Numbered from the stretch's first letter, positions 15,470-33,530 are shown. The stretch: DNA of 64,000 nt from Vespa crabro (GCF_910589235.1 NC_060959.1:882501-946500), one strand, 5' to 3'. The notes: generated from the sequence alone by a model not told the origin. Made by a program: numbers and translations.

Positions 15470-15470
15470 T
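15410..15470. repeat. Perfect (AAT)n tract, 61 bp
   Basis: Type B slot; same length as at 22805 and 30886. Confidence 0.93.
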
Positions 15471-18400
15471 CAATAATAACAATAATAACAATAACAACAA
15501 CAATAACAATAATAATAATAATAACAATAATAACAACAATAATAATAATAACAATAACAATAACAATAATAACAATAATAACAATATAACATTAATAACA
15601 ATAATAATAATAATTGCAATAATAACAATAATAACAATAATAACAACAATAACAACAATAACAATAATAACTACAATAACTATAATAAAAATAATAACAA
15701 CAATAACAACAATACCGATAATAACATTAATAACACTAATAACAATAATAACAATTATAGCAATAAGAACAATAATAACAATAATAACAATAATAACAAT
15801 AATAACAATAATAACAATAACAATAACAATAATAACAATAACAATAACAACAATAATAACAATAATAACAACAATAACAATAATAACAATAACAATAATA
15901 ATAAGAATAATAACAACAATAAAAATAAAATAATAACAACAATAACAACAATAACATTAACAACATCAATAACAACAATAACAATAATAACAACAATAAC
16001 AACAATAACAATAATAAAAACAATAACAACATTAACAACAATAACAACAATAACAACAATAACAACAATAACAATAATAACAAAAATAACAAAGATAACA
16101 ACAATAACAACAACAATAACAACAATAACAACAATAACAATAATTACAACAATAACCATAAATACAATAACAACAATAATAACAACAATAACAATAATAA
16201 CAACAATAACAACAATAACAATAATAACAATATAACCTTAGTAACAATAATAATAATAATAACAAATATAACAATAATAAAAACAATAACAACAATAACA
16301 ATAATAAAAACAATAACAAAAATAACAATAATAACAACAATAACAACAATAACAACAATAACAACAATAAAAATAATAACAATAATAACTATAATAACAA
16401 TAATAACAATAATAGCAATAACAATAACAATAATAAAAATAATAACAATAATAACAATAATATCAATAATAACAATAATAACAATAACAATAATAATAAG
16501 AATAATAACAACAATAACAATAACAATAATAACAACATTAACAATAACAACAATAACAACAATAACAATAATAACAATAATAACAATTATAACAACAATA
16601 ACAATAACAACAAAAATAACAACAATAACAACAATAACAAAAATAACAATAATAACATTAATAACAATAATAACAATAATAACAATAATAACAATAACAA
16701 TAACAATAATAACAATAATAACAATAATAACAACAATAACAAGAATAACAATAATAACAACAATAACAATAATAACTTCAATAACTATATTAAAAATAAT
16801 AACAACAATAACAACAATAACAACAGTAACGTTAATAACATTAATAACACTAATAACAATAATAACAATAATAACAATAATAGCAATAAGAACAATAATA
16901 ACAATAATAAAAATAATAACAATAATAACAATAACAATAACAATAATAACAATAATAACAATAATAACAATAATAACAATAATAACAATAACAATAACAA
17001 TAATAACAACAATAACAATAATAATAATAACAATAATAACAATAACAACAATAATAAGAATAATAACCACAATAACAGTAACAACAATAACAATAATAAT
17101 AAGAATAATAACAACAATAAAAATAAAATAATAACAACAATAACAATAATAACAACAAGAACAACAATAACAATAATAAAAACAATAACAACAATAAAAA
17201 CAATAACAACAATAACAATAATAAAAACAATAACAACAATAACAACAATAACAACAATAACAACAATAACAACAATAACAATAATAACAATAATAACAAA
17301 GATAACAACAATAACAACAACAATAACAACAATAACAACAATAACAATAATAACCACATTAACAATAATTACAATTTAACATTAATAATAATAACAATAA
17401 TAATAACAATAATAACAATAATAACAACAATAACAACAATAACAATAATAACAACAATAACTATAATAAAAATAATAACAACAATAACAACAATAACAAC
17501 AATTACGATAATAACATTAATAACACTAATAACAATAATGACATAATAACAATAATAGCAATAAGTACAATAATAACAATAATAACAATAATAACAATAA
17601 TAACAATAACAATAACAATAATAACAATAATAACAATAATAACAATAACAACAATAACAATAATAACAACAATAACATTAACAACAATAACAACAACAAT
17701 AACAACAATAACAACAATAACAATAATTACAACAATAACCATAAATACAATAACAACAATAATAACAACAATAACAATAATAACAACAATAACAACAATA
17801 ACAATAATAACAATATAACATTAGTAACAATAATAATAATAATAACAAATATAACAATAATAAAAACAATAACAACAATAACAATAATAAAAACAATAAC
17901 AAAAATAACAATAATAACAACAATAACAACAATAACAACAATAACAACAATAAAAATAATAACAATATAACATTAATAACAATAGTAATAATAATAACAA
18001 TAATAACAATAATAACAACAATAACAACAATAACAATAATAACTTCAATAACTATATTAAAAATAATAACAACAATAACAACAATAACAACAGTAACGTT
18101 AATAACATTAATAACACTAATAACAATAATAACAATAATAACAATAATAGCAATAAGAACAATAATAACAATAATAACAATAATAACAATAATAACAATA
18201 ACAATAATAACAACAATAACAATAACAACAATAATAACAATAATAACAATAATAACAATAATAACAATAACAATAACAATAATAACAACAATAACAATAA
18301 TAACAATAACAATAATAAAAATAATAACAATAATAACAATAATATCAATAATAACAATAATAACAATAACAATAATAATAAGAATAATAACAACAATAAC

Positions 18401-18760
18401 AATAACAATAATAACAACATTAACAATAACAACAATAACAACAATAACAATAATAACAATAATAACAATTATAACAACAATAACAATAACAACAAAAATA
18501 ACAACAATAACAACAATAACAAAAATAACAATAATAACATTAATAACAATAATAACAATAATAACAATAATAACAATAACAATAACAATAATAACAATAA
18601 TAACAATAATAACAACAATAACAAGAATAACAATAATAACAACAATAACAATAATAACTTCAATAACTATATTAAAAATAATAACAACAATAACAACAAT
18701 AACAACAGTAACGTTAATAACATTAATAACACTAATAACAATAATAACAATAATAACAAT

Positions 18761-18982
18761 AATAGCAATAAGAACAATAATAACAATAATAAAAATAATA
18801 ACAATAATAACAATAACAATAACAATAATAACAATAATAACAATAATAACAAAAATAACAATAATAACAATAATAGCAATAAGAACAATAATAACAATAA
18901 TAAAAATAATAACAATAATAACAATAACAATAACAATAATAACAATAATAACAATAATAACAATAATAACAATAATAACAAT
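18761..18982. repeat. 111-bp tandem duplication
   Basis: AATAGCAATAAGAAC occurs at 18761 and again at 18872, with the intervening 111 bp repeated. The corresponding places at 26.56, 37.80 and 40.96 kb have a single copy. The length is 37 triplets, so the register is kept. AACAAAAATAAC near 18849 sits just before the second copy. Confidence 0.9.
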
Positions 18983-20339
18983 AACAATAACAATAATAAC
19001 AACAATAACAATAATAATAATAACAATAATAACAATAACAACAATAATAAGAATAATAACCACAATAACAGTAACAACAATAACAATAATAATAAGAATA
19101 ATAACAACAATAAAAATAAAATAATAACAACAATAACAATAATAACAACAAGAACAACAATAACAATAATAAAAACAATAACAACAATAACAACAATAAC
19201 AACAATAACAACAATAACAACAATAACAACAATAAAAATAATAACAATAATAACAAAGATAACAACAATAATAACAATAACAATAATATCAACATTAACA
19301 ACAATGACAACAATAACAACAATAACAATAATAACAATAACAACAATAATAACAATAACAACAATAATAACAATAATAACAACAATAACAATAACAACAA
19401 TAACAATAATAATAAGAATAATAACAACAATAAAAATAAAATAATAACAACAATAACAACAATAACATTAACAACATCAATAACAACAATAACAATAATA
19501 ACAACAATAACAACAATAACAATAATAAAAACAATAACAACAATAACAACAATAACAACAATAACAACAATAACAACAATAACAATAATAACAATAATAA
19601 CAAAGATAACAACAATAACTTCAATAACAACAACAATAACAACAATAACAACAATGACAATAATAACCACATTAACAATAATTACAATTTAACATTAATA
19701 ATAATAACAATAATAATAACAATAATAACAATAATAACAACAATAACAACAATAACAATAATAACAACAATAACTATAATAAAAATAATAACTACAATAA
19801 CAACAATAACAACAATTACGATAATAACATTAATAACACTAATAACAATAATAACATAATAACAATAATAGCAATAAGTACAATAATAACAATAATAACA
19901 ATAATAACAATAATAACAATAACAATAACAATAATAACAATAATAACAATAATAACAATAACAACAATAACAATAATAACAACAATAACAATAACAACAA
20001 TAACAACAATAACAACAACAATAACAACAATAACAACAATAACAATAATTACCACAATAACCATAAATACAATAACAACAATAATAACAACAATAACAAT
20101 AATAACAACAATAACAGCAATAACAATAATAACAATATAACATTAATAACAATAATAATAATAATAACAAATATAACTATAATAAAAACAATAACAACAA
20201 TAACAATAATAAAAACAATAACAAAAATAACAATAATAACAACAATAACAACAATAACAACAATAACAACAATAAAAATAATAACAATATAACATTAATA
20301 ACAATAGTAATAATAATAACAATAATAACAATAATAACA

Positions 20340-20365
20340 ACAGTAACAACAATAACAATAATAAC
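20340..20365. other. Deletion junction (about 406 bp missing relative to 28.03-28.43 kb)
   Basis: After ACAGTAACAACAATAAC the units at 12.54 and 28.03 kb continue with TATATTAAAAATAAT and the AGTAACGTT landmark. This copy goes straight to AATAATAACAACAATAAT and the following type A (AAT)n slot. The offset to the next unit changes from 7678 to 8084 bp across the point. Confidence 0.85.
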
Positions 20366-20468
20366 AACAATAATAATAATAATTATAATAATAATATTAA
20401 TAACAACAACACCAATAACAACAAAAATAATAATAACAATAATAATAAAAACATTAATAACAATTAGG

Positions 20469-20518
<50 letters not shown>
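20469..20518. repeat. Perfect (AAT)n tract, 50 bp
   Basis: Type A slot, 7401 bp after the tract at 13068. Confidence 0.93.
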
Positions 20519-20938
20519 TATAATAATAATAATAATAACAATAATAACAATAATAACAATAATAACAACAATAACAATAATAATAATAATAACAATAATA
20601 ACAACAATAATAATAATAACAATAACAATAACAATAACAATAATAACAACATTAACAATAACAACAATAACAACAATAACAATAATAACAATAATAACAA
20701 TAATAACAACAATAACAATAACAACAAAAATAACAACAATAACAACAATAACAAAAACAACAATAATAACATTAATAACAATAATAACAATAATAACAAT
20801 AATAACAATAACAATAACAATAATAACAATAATAACAATAATAACAACAATAACAAGAATAACAATAATAACAACAATAACAATAATAACTTCAATAACT
20901 ATATTAAAAATAGTAACAACAATAACAACAATAACAAC

Positions 20939-20953
20939 AGTAACGTTAATAAC
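20939..20953. repeat. AGTAACGTTAATAAC landmark (representative of about 51 copies)
   Basis: This element contains the palindrome AACGTT. It is normally followed by ATTAATAACACTAATAAC and then TAGCAATAAGAAC. I counted about 51 copies, for example at 1011, 3914, 8824, 12591, 16826, 24606, 33951, 39346, 47761, 54406 and 60917. In a subset (near 4671, 14295, 21695, 29780 and 44842) the ATTAATAACACTAATAAC and TAGCAATAAGAAC sequel is missing. The copy near 32687 is mutated to AGTATCGTT. Confidence 0.85.
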
Positions 20954-22695
20954 ATTAATAACACTAATAACAATAATAACAATAATAACAATAATAGCAA
21001 TAAGAACAATAATAACAATAATAAAAATAATAACAATAATAACAATAACAATAACAATAATAACAATAATAACAATAATAACAATAATAACAATAATAAC
21101 AATAACAATAACAATAATAACAACAATAACAATAATAATAATAACAATAATAACAATAACAACAATAATAAGAATAATAACCACAATAACAGTAACAACA
21201 ATAACAATAATAATAAGAATAATAACAACAATAAAAATAAAATAATAACAACAATAACAATAATAACAACAAAAACAACAATAACAATAATAAAAACAAT
21301 AACAACAATAACAACAATAACAACAATAACAACAATAACAACAATAACAACAATAACAATAATAACAATAACAATAACAATAATAACAATAATAACAATA
21401 ATAACAATAACAACAATAACAATAATAACAACAATAACAATAACAACAATAACAACAATAACAACAACAATAACAACAATAACAACAATAACAATAATTA
21501 CCACAATAACCATAAATACAATAACAACAATAATAACAACAATAACAATAATAACAACAATAACAACAATAACAATAATAACAATATAACATTAATAACA
21601 ATAATAATAATAATAACAATAATAACAATAATAACAATAACAACAATAACGATAATAACAACAATAACAATAACAACAATAACAACAATAACAACAGTAA
21701 CGTTAATAACATTAATAACAATAATAACAATAATAACAATAATAACAATAATAACAATAACAACAATAATAAGAATAATAACAACAATAACAATAACAAC
21801 AATAATAACAATAATAACTATAATAACAATAATAACAATAATAGCAATAACAATAACAATAATAAAAATAATAACAATAATAACAATAATATCAATAATA
21901 ACAATAATAACAATAACAATAATAATAAGAATAATAACAACAATAACAATAACAATAATAACAACATTAACAATAACAACAATAACAACAATAACAATAA
22001 TATCAATAATAACAATATTAACAACAATAACAATAACAACAAAAATAACAACAATAACAACAATAACAAAAATAACAATAATAACATTAATAACAATAAT
22101 AACTATAATAACAATAATAACAATAACAATAACAATAATAGCAATAATAACAATAATAACAACAATAACAAGAATAACAATAATAACAACAATAACAATA
22201 ATAACTTCAATAACTATATTAAAAATAGTAACAACAATAACAACAATAACAATAATAACTTCAATAACTATATTAAAAATAATAACAACAATAACAACAA
22301 TAACAACAGTAACGTTAATAACATTAATAACACTAATAACAATAATAACAATAATAACAATAATAGCAATAAGAACAATAATAACAATAATAACAATAAT
22401 AACAATAATAACAATAACAACAATAATAAGAAAAATAACAACAATAACAATAACAACAATAATAACAATAATAACAATAATAACAATAATAACAATAACA
22501 ATAACAATAATAACAACAATAACAATAATAATAATAACAATAATAACAATAATAACAATAATAACAATAATAACAACAATAATAATACTAACAATAGCAA
22601 TAACAATAATAACAATAATAACAATAATAACAATAAAAACAATAATAACAATAATAACATTAATTACAAATAATAACAACAATAACAATAATAAC

Positions 22696-22732
<37 letters not shown>

Positions 22733-22804
22733 TTAATAACAACAACACCAATAACAACAAAAATAATAATAACAATAATAATAAAAACATTAATAACAAT
22801 TAGG

Positions 22805-22864
<60 letters not shown>

Positions 22865-22865
22865 T
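22805..22865. repeat. Perfect (AAT)n tract, 61 bp
   Basis: Type B slot, 7395 bp after the tract at 15410. Confidence 0.93.
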
Positions 22866-25800
22866 CAATAATAACAATAATAACAATAATAACAACAATA
22901 ACAATAATAATAATAATAACAATAATAACAACAATAATAATAATAACAATAACAATAACAATAATAACAATAATAACAATATAACATTAATAACAATAAT
23001 AATAATAATTGCAATAATAACAATAATAACAATAATAACAACAATAACAACAATAACAATAATAACTACAATAACTATAATAAAAATAATAACAACAATA
23101 ACAACAATACCGATAATAACATTAATAACACTAATAACAATAATAACAATTATAGCAATAAGAACAATAATAACAATAATAACAATAATAACAATAATAA
23201 CAATAATAACAATAACAATAACAATAATAACAATAACAATAACAACAATAATAACAATAATAACAACAATAACAATAATAACAATAACAATAATAATAAG
23301 AATAATAACAACAATAAAAATAAAATAATAACAACAATAACAACAATAACATTAACAACATCAATAACAACAATAACAATAATAACAACAATAACAACAA
23401 TAACAATAATAAAAACAATAACAACAATAACAACAATAACAACAATAACAACAATAACAACAATAACAATAATAACAAAAATAACAAAGATAACAACAAT
23501 AACAACAACAATAACAACAATAACAACAATAACAATAATAACCACATTAACAATAATTACAATTTAACATTAATAATAATAACAATAATAATAACAATAA
23601 TAACAATAATAACAACAATAACAACAATAACAATAATAACAACAATAACTATAATAAAAATAATAACAACAATAACAACAATAACAACAATTACGATAAT
23701 AACATTAATAACACTAATAACAATAATAACATAATAACAATAATAGCAATAAGTACAATAATAACAATAATAACAATAATAACAATAATAACAATAACAA
23801 TAACAATAATAACAATAATAACAATAATAACAATAACAACAATAACAATAATAACAACAATAACATTAACAACAATAACAACAATAACAACAACAATAAC
23901 AACAATAACAACAATAACAATAATTACAACAATAACCATAAATACAATAACAACAATAATAACAACAATAACAATAATAACAACAATAACAACAATAACA
24001 ATAATAACAATATAACCTTAGTAACAATAATAATAATAATAACAAATATAACAATAATAAAAACAATAACAACAATAACAATAATAAAAACAATAACAAA
24101 AATAACAATAATAACAACAATAACAACAATAACAACAATAACAACAATAAAAATAATAACAATAATAACTATAATAACAATAATAACAATAATAGCAATA
24201 ACAATAACAATAATAAAAATAATAACAATAATAACAATAATATCAATAATAACAATAATAACAATAACAATAATAATAAGAATAATAACAACAATAACAA
24301 TAACAATAATAACAACATTAACAATAACAACAATAACAACAATAACAATAATAACAATAATAACAATTATAACAACAATAACAATAACAACAAAAATAAC
24401 AACAATAACAACAATAACAAAAATAACAATAATAACATTAATAACAATAATAACAATAATAACAATAATAACAATAACAATAACAATAATAACAATAATA
24501 ACAATAATAACAACAATAACAAGAATAACAATAATAACAACAATAACAATAATAACTTCAATAACTATATTAAAAATAATAACAACAATAACAACAATAA
24601 CAACAGTAACGTTAATAACATTAATAACACTAATAACAATAATAACAATAATAACAATAATAGCAATAAGAACAATAATAACAATAATAAAAATAATAAC
24701 AATAATAACAATAACAATAACAATAATAACAATAATAACAATAATAACAATAATAACAATAATAACAATAACAATAACAATAATAACAACAATAACAATA
24801 ATAATAATAACAATAATAACAATAACAACAATAATAAGAATAATAACCACAATAACAGTAACAACAATAACAATAATAATAAGAATAATAACAACAATAA
24901 AAATAAAATAATAACAACAATAACAATAATAACAACAAGAACAACAATAACAATAATAAAAACAATAACAACAATAAAAACAATAACAACAATAACAATA
25001 ATAAAAACAATAACAACAATAACAACAATAACAACAATAACAACAATAACAACAATAACAATAATAACAATAATAACAAAGATAACAACAATAACAACAA
25101 CAATAACAACAATAACAACAATAACAATAATAACCACATTAACAATAATTACAATTTAACATTAATAATAATAACAATAATAATAACAATAATAACAATA
25201 ATAACAACAATAACAACAATAACAATAATAACAACAATAACTATAATAAAAATAATAACAACAATAACAACAATAACAACAATTACGATAATAACATTAA
25301 TAACACTAATAACAATAATGACATAATAACAATAATAGCAATAAGTACAATAATAACAATAATAACAATAATAACAATAATAACAATAACAATAACAATA
25401 ATAACAATAATAACAATAATAACAATAATAACAATAACAACAATAACAATAATAACAACAATAACATTAACAACAATAACAACAACAATAACAACAATAA
25501 CAACAATAACAATAATTACAACAATAACCATAAATACAATAACAACAATAATAACAACAATAACAATAATAACAACAATAACAACAATAACAATAATAAC
25601 AATATAACATTAGTAACAATAATAATAATAATAACAAATATAACAATAATAAAAACAATAACAACAATAACAATAATAAAAACAATAACAAAAATAACAA
25701 TAATAACAACAATAACAACAATAACAACAATAACAACAATAAAAATAATAACAATATAACATTAATAACAATAGTAATAATAATAACAATAATAACAATA

Positions 25801-28552
25801 ATAACAACAATAACAACAATAACAATAATAACTTCAATAACTATATTAAAAATAATAACAACAATAACAACAATAACAACAGTAACGTTAATAACATTAA
25901 TAACACTAATAACAATAATAACAATAATAACAATAATAGCAATAAGAACAATAATAACAATAATAACAATAATAACAATAATAACAATAACAATAATAAC
26001 AACAATAACAATAACAACAATAATAACAATAATAACAATAATAACAATAATAACAATAACAATAACAATAATAACAACAATAACAATAATAACAATAACA
26101 ATAATAAAAATAATAACAATAATAACAATAATATCAATAATAACAATAATAACAATAACAATAATAATAAGAATAATAACAACAATAACAATAACAATAA
26201 TAACAACATTAACAATAACAACAATAACAACAATAACAATAATAACAATAATAACAATTATAACAACAATAACAATAACAACAAAAATAACAACAATAAC
26301 AACAATAACAAAAATAACAATAATAACATTAATAACAATAATAACAATAATAACAATAATAACAATAACAATAACAATAATAACAATAATAACAATAATA
26401 ACAACAATAACAAGAATAACAATAATAACAACAATAACAATAATAACTTCAATAACTATATTAAAAATAATAACAACAATAACAACAATAACAACAGTAA
26501 CGTTAATAACATTAATAACACTAATAACAATAATAACAATAATAACAATAATAGCAATAAGAACAATAATAACAATAATAAAAATAATAACAATAATAAC
26601 AATAACAATAACAATAATAACAATAATAACAATAATAACAATAATAACAATAATAACAATAACAATAACAATAATAACAACAATAACAATAATAATAATA
26701 ACAATAATAACAATAACAACAATAATAAGAATAATAACCACAATAACAGTAACAACAATAACAATAATAATAAGAATAATAACAACAATAAAAATAAAAT
26801 AATAACAACAATAACAATAATAACAACAAGAACAACAATAACAATAATAAAAACAATAACAACAATAACAACAATAACAACAATAACAACAATAACAACA
26901 ATAACAACAATAAAAATAATAACAATAATAACAAAGATAACAACAATAATAACAATAACAATAATATCAACATTAACAACAATGACAACAATAACAACAA
27001 TAACAATAATAACAATAACAACAATAATAACAATAACAACAATAATAACAATAATAACAACAATAACAATAATAACAATAACAATAATAATAAGAATAAT
27101 AACAACAATAAAAATAAAATAATAACAACAATAACAACAATAACATTAACAACATCAATAACAACAATAACAATAATAACAACAATAACAACAATAACAA
27201 TAATAAAAACAATAACAACAATAACAACAATAACAACAATAACAACAATAACAACAATAACAATAATAACAATAATAACAAAGATAACAACAATAACTTC
27301 AATAACAACAACAATAACAACAATAACAACAATGACAATAATAACCACATTAACAATAATTACAATTTAACATTAATAATAATAACAATAATAATAACAA
27401 TAATAACAATAATAACAACAATAACAACAATAACAATAATAACAACAATAACTATAATAAAAATAATAACTACAATAACAACAATAACAACAATTACGAT
27501 AATAACATTAATAACACTAATAACAATAATAACATAATAACAATAATAGCAATAAGTACAATAATAACAATAATAACAATAATAACAATAATAACAATAA
27601 CAATAACAATAATAACAATAATAACAATAATAACAATAACAACAATAACAATAATAACAACAATAACAATAACAACAATAACAACAATAACAACAACAAT
27701 AACAACAATAACAACAATAACAATAATTACCACAATAACCATAAATACAATAACAACAATAATAACAACAATAACAATAATAACAACAATAACAGCAATA
27801 ACAATAATAACAATATAACATTAATAACAATAATAATAATAATAACAAATATAACTATAATAAAAACAATAACAACAATAACAATAATAAAAACAATAAC
27901 AAAAATAACAATAATAACAACAATAACAACAATAACAACAATAACAACAATAAAAATAATAACAATATAACATTAATAACAATAGTAATAATAATAACAA
28001 TAATAACAATAATAACAACAGTAACAACAATAACTATATTAAAAATAATAACAACAATAACAACAATAACAACAGTAACGTTAATAACATTAATAACACT
28101 AATAACAATAATAACAATAATAACAATAATAGCAATAAGAACAATAATAACAATAATAACAATAATAACAATAATAACAATAACAATAATAACAACAATA
28201 ACAATAACAACAATAATAACAATAATAACAATAATAACAATAATAACAATAACAATAACAATAATAACAACAATAACAATAATAATAATAACAATAATAA
28301 CAATAATAACAATAATAACAATAATAACAACAATAATAATAATAACAATAGCAGTAACAATAATAACAATAATAACAATAATAACAATAATAACAATAAT
28401 AACAATAATAACATTAATAACAAATAATAACAACAATAACAATAATAACAACAATAATAATAATAATTATAATAATAATATTAATAACAACAACACCAAT
28501 AACAACAAAAATAATAATAACAATAATAATAAAAACATTAATAACAATTAGG

Positions 28553-28602
<50 letters not shown>
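28553..28602. repeat. Perfect (AAT)n tract, 50 bp
   Basis: Type A slot, 8084 bp after the tract at 20469. Confidence 0.93.
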
Positions 28603-30779
28603 TATAATAATAATAATAATAACAATAATAACAATAATAACAATAATAACAACAATAACAATAATAATAATAATAACAATAATAACAACAATAATAATAA
28701 TAACAATAACAATAACAATAACAATAATAACAACATTAACAATAACAACAATAACAACAATAACAATAATAACAATAATAACAATAATAACAACAATAAC
28801 AATAACAACAAAAATAACAACAATAACAACAATAACAAAAACAACAATAATAACATTAATAACAATAATAACAATAATAACAATAATAACAATAACAATA
28901 ACAATAATAACAATAATAACAATAATAACAACAATAACAAGAATAACAATAATAACAACAATAACAATAATAACTTCAATAACTATATTAAAAATAGTAA
29001 CAACAATAACAACAATAACAACAGTAACGTTAATAACATTAATAACACTAATAACAATAATAACAATAATAACAATAATAGCAATAAGAACAATAATAAC
29101 AATAATAAAAATAATAACAATAATAACAATAACAATAACAATAATAACAATAATAACAATAATAACAATAATAACAATAATAACAATAACAATAACAATA
29201 ATAACAACAATAACAATAATAATAATAACAATAATAACAATAACAACAATAATAAGAATAATAACCACAATAACAGTAACAACAATAACAATAATAATAA
29301 GAATAATAACAACAATAAAAATAAAATAATAACAACAATAACAATAATAACAACAAAAACAACAATAACAATAATAAAAACAATAACAACAATAACAACA
29401 ATAACAACAATAACAACAATAACAACAATAACAACAATAACAATAATAACAATAACAATAACAATAATAACAATAATAACAATAATAACAATAACAACAA
29501 TAACAATAATAACAACAATAACAATAACAACAATAACAACAATAACAACAACAATAACAACAATAACAACAATAACAATAATTACCACAATAACCATAAA
29601 TACAATAACAACAATAATAACAACAATAACAATAATAACAACAATAACAACAATAACAATAATAACAATATAACATTAATAACAATAATAATAATAATAA
29701 CAATAATAACAATAATAACAATAACAACAATAACGATAATAACAACAATAACAATAACAACAATAACAACAATAACAACAGTAACGTTAATAACATTAAT
29801 AACAATAATAACAATAATAACAATAATAACAATAATAACAATAACAACAATAATAAGAATAATAACAACAATAACAATAACAACAATAATAACAATAATA
29901 ACTATAATAACAATAATAACAATAATAGCAATAACAATAACAATAATAAAAATAATAACAATAATAACAATAATATCAATAATAACAATAATAACAATAA
30001 CAATAATAATAAGAATAATAACAACAATAACAATAACAATAATAACAACATTAACAATAACAACAATAACAACAATAACAATAATATCAATAATAACAAT
30101 ATTAACAACAATAACAATAACAACAAAAATAACAACAATAACAACAATAACAAAAATAACAATAATAACATTAATAACAATAATAACTATAATAACAATA
30201 ATAACAATAACAATAACAATAATAGCAATAATAACAATAATAACAACAATAACAAGAATAACAATAATAACAACAATAACAATAATAACTTCAATAACTA
30301 TATTAAAAATAGTAACAACAATAACAACAATAACAATAATAACTTCAATAACTATATTAAAAATAATAACAACAATAACAACAATAACAACAGTAACGTT
30401 AATAACATTAATAACACTAATAACAATAATAACAATAATAACAATAATAGCAATAAGAACAATAATAACAATAATAACAATAATAACAATAATAACAATA
30501 ACAACAATAATAAGAAAAATAACAACAATAACAATAACAACAATAATAACAATAATAACAATAATAACAATAATAACAATAACAATAACAATAATAACAA
30601 CAATAACAATAATAATAATAACAATAATAACAATAATAACAATAATAACAATAATAACAACAATAATAATACTAACAATAGCAATAACAATAATAACAAT
30701 AATAACAATAATAACAATAAAAACAATAATAACAATAATAACATTAATTACAAATAATAACAACAATAACAATAATAAC

Positions 30780-30813
<34 letters not shown>

Positions 30814-30885
30814 TTAATAACAACAACACCAATAACAACAAAAATAATAATAACAATAATAATAAAAACATTAATAACAATTAGG

Positions 30886-30945
<60 letters not shown>

Positions 30946-30946
30946 T
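30886..30946. repeat. Perfect (AAT)n tract, 61 bp
   Basis: Type B slot. Its counterpart in the 15-kb duplicate at 45964 is one triplet shorter. Confidence 0.93.
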
Positions 30947-33530
30947 CAATAATAACAATAATAACAATAATAACAACAATAACAATAATAATAATAATAA
31001 CAATAATAACAACAATAATAATAATAACAATAACAATAACAATAATAACAATAATAACAATATAACATTAATAACAATAATAATAATAATTGCAATAATA
31101 ACAATAATAACAATAATAACAACAATAACAACAATAACAATAATAACTACAATAACTATAATAAAAATAATAACAACAATAACAACAATACCGATAATAA
31201 CATTAATAACACTAATAACAATAATAACAATTATAGCAATAAGAACAATAATAACAATAATAACAATAATAACAATAATAACAATAATAACAATAACAAT
31301 AACAATAATAACAATAACAATAACAACAATAATAACAATAATAACAACAATAACAATAATAACAATAACAATAATAATAAGAATAATAACAACAATAAAA
31401 ATAAAATAATAACAACAATAACAACAATAACATTAACAACATCAATAACAACAATAACAATAATAACAACAATAACAACAATAACAATAATAAAAACAAT
31501 AACAACAATAACAACAATAACAACAATAACAACAATAACAACAATAACAATAATAACAAAAATAACAAAGATAACAACAATAACAACAACAATAACAACA
31601 ATAACAACAATAACAATAATAACCACATTAACAATAATTACAATTTAACATTAATAATAATAACAATAATAATAACAATAATAACAATAATAACAACAAT
31701 AACAACAATAACAATAATAACAACAATAACTATAATAAAAATAATAACAACAATAACAACAATAACAACAATTACGATAATAACATTAATAACACTAATA
31801 ACAATAATAACATAATAACAATAATAGCAATAAGTACAATAATAACAATAATAACAATAATAACAATAATAACAATAACAATAACAATAATAACAATAAT
31901 AACAATAATAACAATAACAACAATAACAATAATAACAACAATAACATTAACAACAATAACAACAATAACAACAACAATAACAACAATAACAACAATAACA
32001 ATAATTACAACAATAACCATAAATACAATAACAACAATAATAACAACAATAACAATAATAACAACAATAACAACAATAACAATAATAACAATATAACATT
32101 AGTAACAATAATAATAATAATAACAAATATAACAATAATAAAAACAATAACAACAATAACAATAATAAAAACAATAACAAAAATAACAATAATAACAACA
32201 ATAACAACAATAACAACAATAACAACAATAAAAATAATAACAATAATAACTATAATAACAATAATAACAATAATAGCAATAACAATAACAATAATAAAAA
32301 TAATAACAATAATAACAATAATATCAATAATAACAATAATAACAATAACAATAATAATAAGAATAATAACAACAATAACAATAACAATAATAACAACATT
32401 AACAATAACAACAATAACAACAATAACAATAATAACAATAATAACAATTATAACAACAATAACAATAACAACAAAAATAACAACAATAACAACAATAACA
32501 AAAATAACAATAATAACATTAATAACAATAATAACAATAATAACAATAATAACAATAACAATAACAATAATAACAATAATAACAATAATAACAACAATAA
32601 CAAGAATAACAATAATAACAACAATAACAATAATAACTTCAATAACTATATTAAAAATAATAACAACAATAACAACAATAACAACAGTATCGTTAATAAC
32701 ATTAATAACACTAATAACAATAATAACAATAATAACAATAATAGCAATAAGAACAATAATAACAATAATAAAAATAATAACAATAATAACAATAACAATA
32801 ACAATAATAACAATAATAACAATAATAACAATAATAACAATAATAACAATAACAATAACAATAATAACAACAATAACAATAATAATAATAACAATAATAA
32901 CAATAACAACAATAATAAGAATAATAACCACAATAACAGTAACAACAATAACAATAATAATAAGAATAATAACAACAATAAAAATAAAATAATAACAACA
33001 ATAACAATAATAACAACAAGAACAACAATAACAATAATAAAAACAATAACAACAATAAAAACAATAACAACAATAACAATAATAAAAACAATAACAACAA
33101 TAACAACAATAACAACAATAACAACAATAACAACAATAACAATAATAACAATAATAACAAAGATAACAACAATAACAACAACAATAACAACAATAACAAC
33201 AATAACAATAATAACCACATTAACAATAATTACAATTTAACATTAATAATAATAACAATAATAATAACAATAATAACAATAATAACAACAATAACAACAA
33301 TAACAATAATAACAACAATAACTATAATAAAAATAATAACAACAATAACAACAATAACAACAATTACGATAATAACATTAATAACACTAATAACAATAAT
33401 GACATAATAACAATAATAGCAATAAGTACAATAATAACAATAATAACAATAATACCAATAATAACAATAACAATAACAATAATAACAATAATAACAATAA
33501 TAACAATAACAACAATAACAACAATAACAA

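Larger units (their letters stand above)
12009..19815. repeat. Higher-order unit 2: short-type unit (7807 bp)
   Basis: First of two tandem short-type units. Blocks appear in the same order as in the next unit: the 12.5-12.9 kb block, the TTAGG landmark and (AAT)n at 13068, the 54-bp duplication at 14804, the second (AAT)n at 15410, landmark TTACGATAATAAC at 17503, and the block ending in TTAACATTAATAATAATAAC near 19.7 kb. It has no P module. It carries a private 111-bp tandem duplication near 18.76-18.98 kb. No gene is present. Confidence 0.88.
19816..27493. repeat. Higher-order unit 3: short-type unit (7678 bp)
   Basis: Tandem repeat of the preceding unit, with the same block order. Offsets are about 7401 bp in the first part and 7780-7789 bp in the second. 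A block of about 406 bp present near 12.55-12.95 kb and 28.03-28.43 kb is missing at about 20.35 kb, and the 111-bp duplication of the previous unit is absent. Those two changes account for most of the length and offset differences. No P module and no gene. Confidence 0.88.
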
